From: CAZIWX01 sp964543125 | GTDB taxonomy: Bacteria; Fidelibacterota; UBA8477 | Direction of reading: 5' to 3' | DNA: 6,607 nt | NCBI GenBank assembly: GCA_964543125.1 | Contig: CAZIWX010000130.1 | Coordinates: 1 to 6,607, forward strand | Shown here: positions 4,988 through 6,607 of the stretch, piece by piece | Layout: each line of letters opens with the position of its first letter | Numbering within the stretch: position 1 is the stretch's first letter | Translations under genes and position numbers: made by a program | Notes under the pieces: generated by a model | Seen by the model: only the letters and a program-made list of their open reading frames with translations | The model's database searches: none | What the model was told of the DNA's origin: nothing

Positions 4988-6607
4988 ATGAAAGTTGCTG
5001 ATTTAGTTATAAAGTGTCTGGAAACCGAGGGTGTCGAATTTGTTTTCGGTATTCCTGGTGAAGAAACGGAAGATCTAGTCTTTGCACTGGAAAATTCGCC
5101 GATCCGATTTATTCCCACCCGGCACGAGCAGGGGGCCGCATTCATGGCGGATTTGTACGGCCGCTGCACGGGTCATGCAGGTGTTTGCCTTTCCACCCTG
5201 GGTCCCGGAGCAACCAATCTATTAACCGGGGTGGCGGATGCTTATCTGGATAAAGCGCCGCTGGTGGCCATTACCGGGCAAACCAGCACGATCCGGATTC
5301 ATAAAGAGAGTCACCAACTGCTGGATGTGGTCAATTTGTTCCGCCCCATCACCAAATGGAATGCCAGTATCCAAAATCCAAAAGCGACCCCCGAGGTGGT
5401 GCGTAAAGCATTTAAACGCGCTGAAATGGAAAAGCCGGGGCCCACGCATTTTGAGTTGCCCGAGGATATTGCGGCAATGGAATGCAATCTTCAGCCAATT
5501 TCTCCTAAACGTGTTCGCCGGCCGGCGCCGGATTATAAAGCCCTTGCTGAAGCGGTTGAAATCTTGAAAAAAGCAGCGGCGCCCGTTATTCTGGCGGGTA
5601 ACGGTGCGATCCGGAAATTAGCAAGTAAACAACTGCGCCGGTTGGTGGGGCGCACACACATCCCGGTGGTTTCAACCTTTATGGGTAAAGGCGCTCTGGA
5701 TGATCGTGACAGACATTCCCTGTACACCATTGGCGTTTCCGGCCGCGATTATCCCATGTGCGCCCTGGAGCGGGCCGATGTGGTGCTGACCATTGGCTAC
5801 GACATCGGTGAATATGCGCCGCAAAACTGGAATCCCGAAAAAGACAAAACCATCATCCATATTGATTTCAATTCCGCGGAAGTCTATGAATACTATCAAC
5901 CCCGGGTGGAAATAGTCGCTGATATCTCAGCCAGCCTGTGGGAATTGAATCAGGCTGTGGATCAACATCAATTGAAATTTCACCCAACCTGGTTTAAGTC
6001 GCTCCGTCAAACCATCCAGGATGATTTCGAATCCTACCGCTTGAAAGCAGGTGAACCTTTTACCGTACCGGGGGTTTTGCTGATCATTCGGGAATTGTTG
6101 GCCGCGGGTGATATTTTAATTTCGGATGTGGGTAGTCATAAAATGTGGCTGGGCCGCAATTATCCGGTTTATGAACCCAATTCAGTCTTCATTTCCAATG
6201 GTTTAGCCAGCATGGGCGTGGCCTTACCCGGGGGTATCGGCGCTAAACTGGCGAAACCTGATAGAAAAGTTGTGACCGCCATGGGCGACGGCGGCTTTTT
6301 AATGAATGCCCAGGAAATCGAGACTGCCAAACGAATTGGGGTAGGCTTTCCCATCCTGGTTTTTAATGACAATGATTATGGACTGATCCGGTGGAAACAG
6401 CAGAGCCGTACGGGAAAAAGCTTCGGGACGGCGCTGACGAATCCGGATTATGTCCAGTTAGCTCACAGTTTTGGCATCGAGGGTTATTCACCCAAATCCG
6501 TCGTTGAGCTGACCAGGGTGTTGGAAGATACGGTCAAGCGCCAGGCGTTATCTCTGATCGAAATTCCCATTGACCCACGCGTGAACAATGAACTTTCACA
6601 AAAATTG
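4988..6607 (+). CDS. alsS: Acetolactate synthase large subunit, catabolic AlsS-like, 3' end cut by window
   Basis: 540 codons are visible without a stop; relatives have about 545-570, so only the tail is missing. It condenses two pyruvates to 2-acetolactate and CO2 using thiamine diphosphate (ThDP) and Mg2+, in the cytoplasm. The N-terminal pyrimidine-binding domain (about 1-165) holds the catalytic Glu in RHEQGAAFMA (E47) and SHQLLDVV-LFRPITKW. The central domain is about 180-325. The ThDP/pyrophosphate domain (about 360-535) has GDG at 433-435, then 24 residues, then N460-D461. Against anabolic IlvB, HQ in SHQ and ND (not NN) at the metal site resemble Bacillus AlsS, as do TIGYDIGEYAPQNWN (268-282), IIHID and ISNGLASMGVALP (402-414). 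AlsS works without FAD or a regulatory small subunit; the same is likely here. The product could feed acetoin or valine/leucine synthesis. Related ThDP enzymes (for example glyoxylate carboligase or sulfoacetaldehyde acetyltransferase) are less likely given these matches. Confidence 0.88.
   Translation, partial: MKVADLVIKCLETEGVEFVFGIPGEETEDLVFALENSPIRFIPTRHEQGAAFMADLYGRCTGHAGVCLSTLGPGATNLLTGVADAYLDKAPLVAITGQTSTIRIHKESHQLLDVVNLFRPITKWNASIQNPKATPEVVRKAFKRAEMEKPGPTHFELPEDIAAMECNLQPISPKRVRRPAPDYKALAEAVEILKKAAAPVILAGNGAIRKLASKQLRRLVGRTHIPVVSTFMGKGALDDRDRHSLYTIGVSGRDYPMCALERADVVLTIGYDIGEYAPQNWNPEKDKTIIHIDFNSAEVYEYYQPRVEIVADISASLWELNQAVDQHQLKFHPTWFKSLRQTIQDDFESYRLKAGEPFTVPGVLLIIRELLAAGDILISDVGSHKMWLGRNYPVYEPNSVFISNGLASMGVALPGGIGAKLAKPDRKVVTAMGDGGFLMNAQEIETAKRIGVGFPILVFNDNDYGLIRWKQQSRTGKSFGTALTNPDYVQLAHSFGIEGYSPKSVVELTRVLEDTVKRQALSLIEIPIDPRVNNELSQKL

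Noticed and set aside
5238..5567. 109-codon plus-strand reading frame
   Set aside because: Shadow frame inside the acetolactate synthase gene; its translation is rich in Arg, Trp and Pro without domain structure.

Overview
The window holds seven protein-coding genes, almost gap-free, with one real intergenic control region. Base composition is moderate. Several starts carry a recognisable Shine-Dalgarno (SD), while others (the first gene, the cation transporter, the Met-sulfoxide reductase) have none. No rRNA, tRNA, CRISPR array, insertion sequence or phage gene is visible. The gene mix suggests a free-living heterotrophic bacterium, perhaps of the wider FCB/Calditrichota-like assemblage. That placement is a weak inference; no marker gene is present.

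Layout. (1) 36-1013, plus strand: a secreted five-bladed beta-propeller of the GH43/GH130-like sugar-hydrolase superfamily. Its stop overlaps the stop of the next gene, which is convergent. (2) 1010-4381, minus strand, read right to left: a CDF zinc-type cation exporter, a free-methionine-(R)-sulfoxide reductase (msrC-like), an MFS_3 exporter joined to it by an ATGA stop/start overlap, and a CoA-pyrophosphatase-type Nudix hydrolase. The gaps are 30, -4 and 61 bases, so this looks like one operon. A candidate promoter sits directly before the transporter's ATG. (3) 4492-4776, minus strand: a 94-residue protein with a thioredoxin-like first half but no second active-site cysteine. (4) 4777-4987: a divergent regulatory region with a palindrome very close to the core of the Tn10 tet operator, a direct repeat and an AT-rich promoter candidate. 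(5) 4988 to the window end, plus strand: a catabolic (AlsS-like) acetolactate synthase, 540 codons seen, open at the edge.

How they may work together. The minus-strand operon combines metal export, repair of oxidised free methionine, small-molecule efflux and CoA/nucleotide clean-up. A loose theme of stress housekeeping fits, but this is inference from neighbourhood. The acetolactate synthase is a separate metabolic unit (pyruvate to acetolactate, towards acetoin or branched-chain amino acids) that shares only the intergenic region. I see no clear novel multi-gene system. The items most worth a second look are the tet-operator-like palindrome, the near-leaderless promoter of the cation exporter, the degenerate thioredoxin-like protein, and the propeller that lacks the usual acidic residues of GH43 enzymes at the blade starts.
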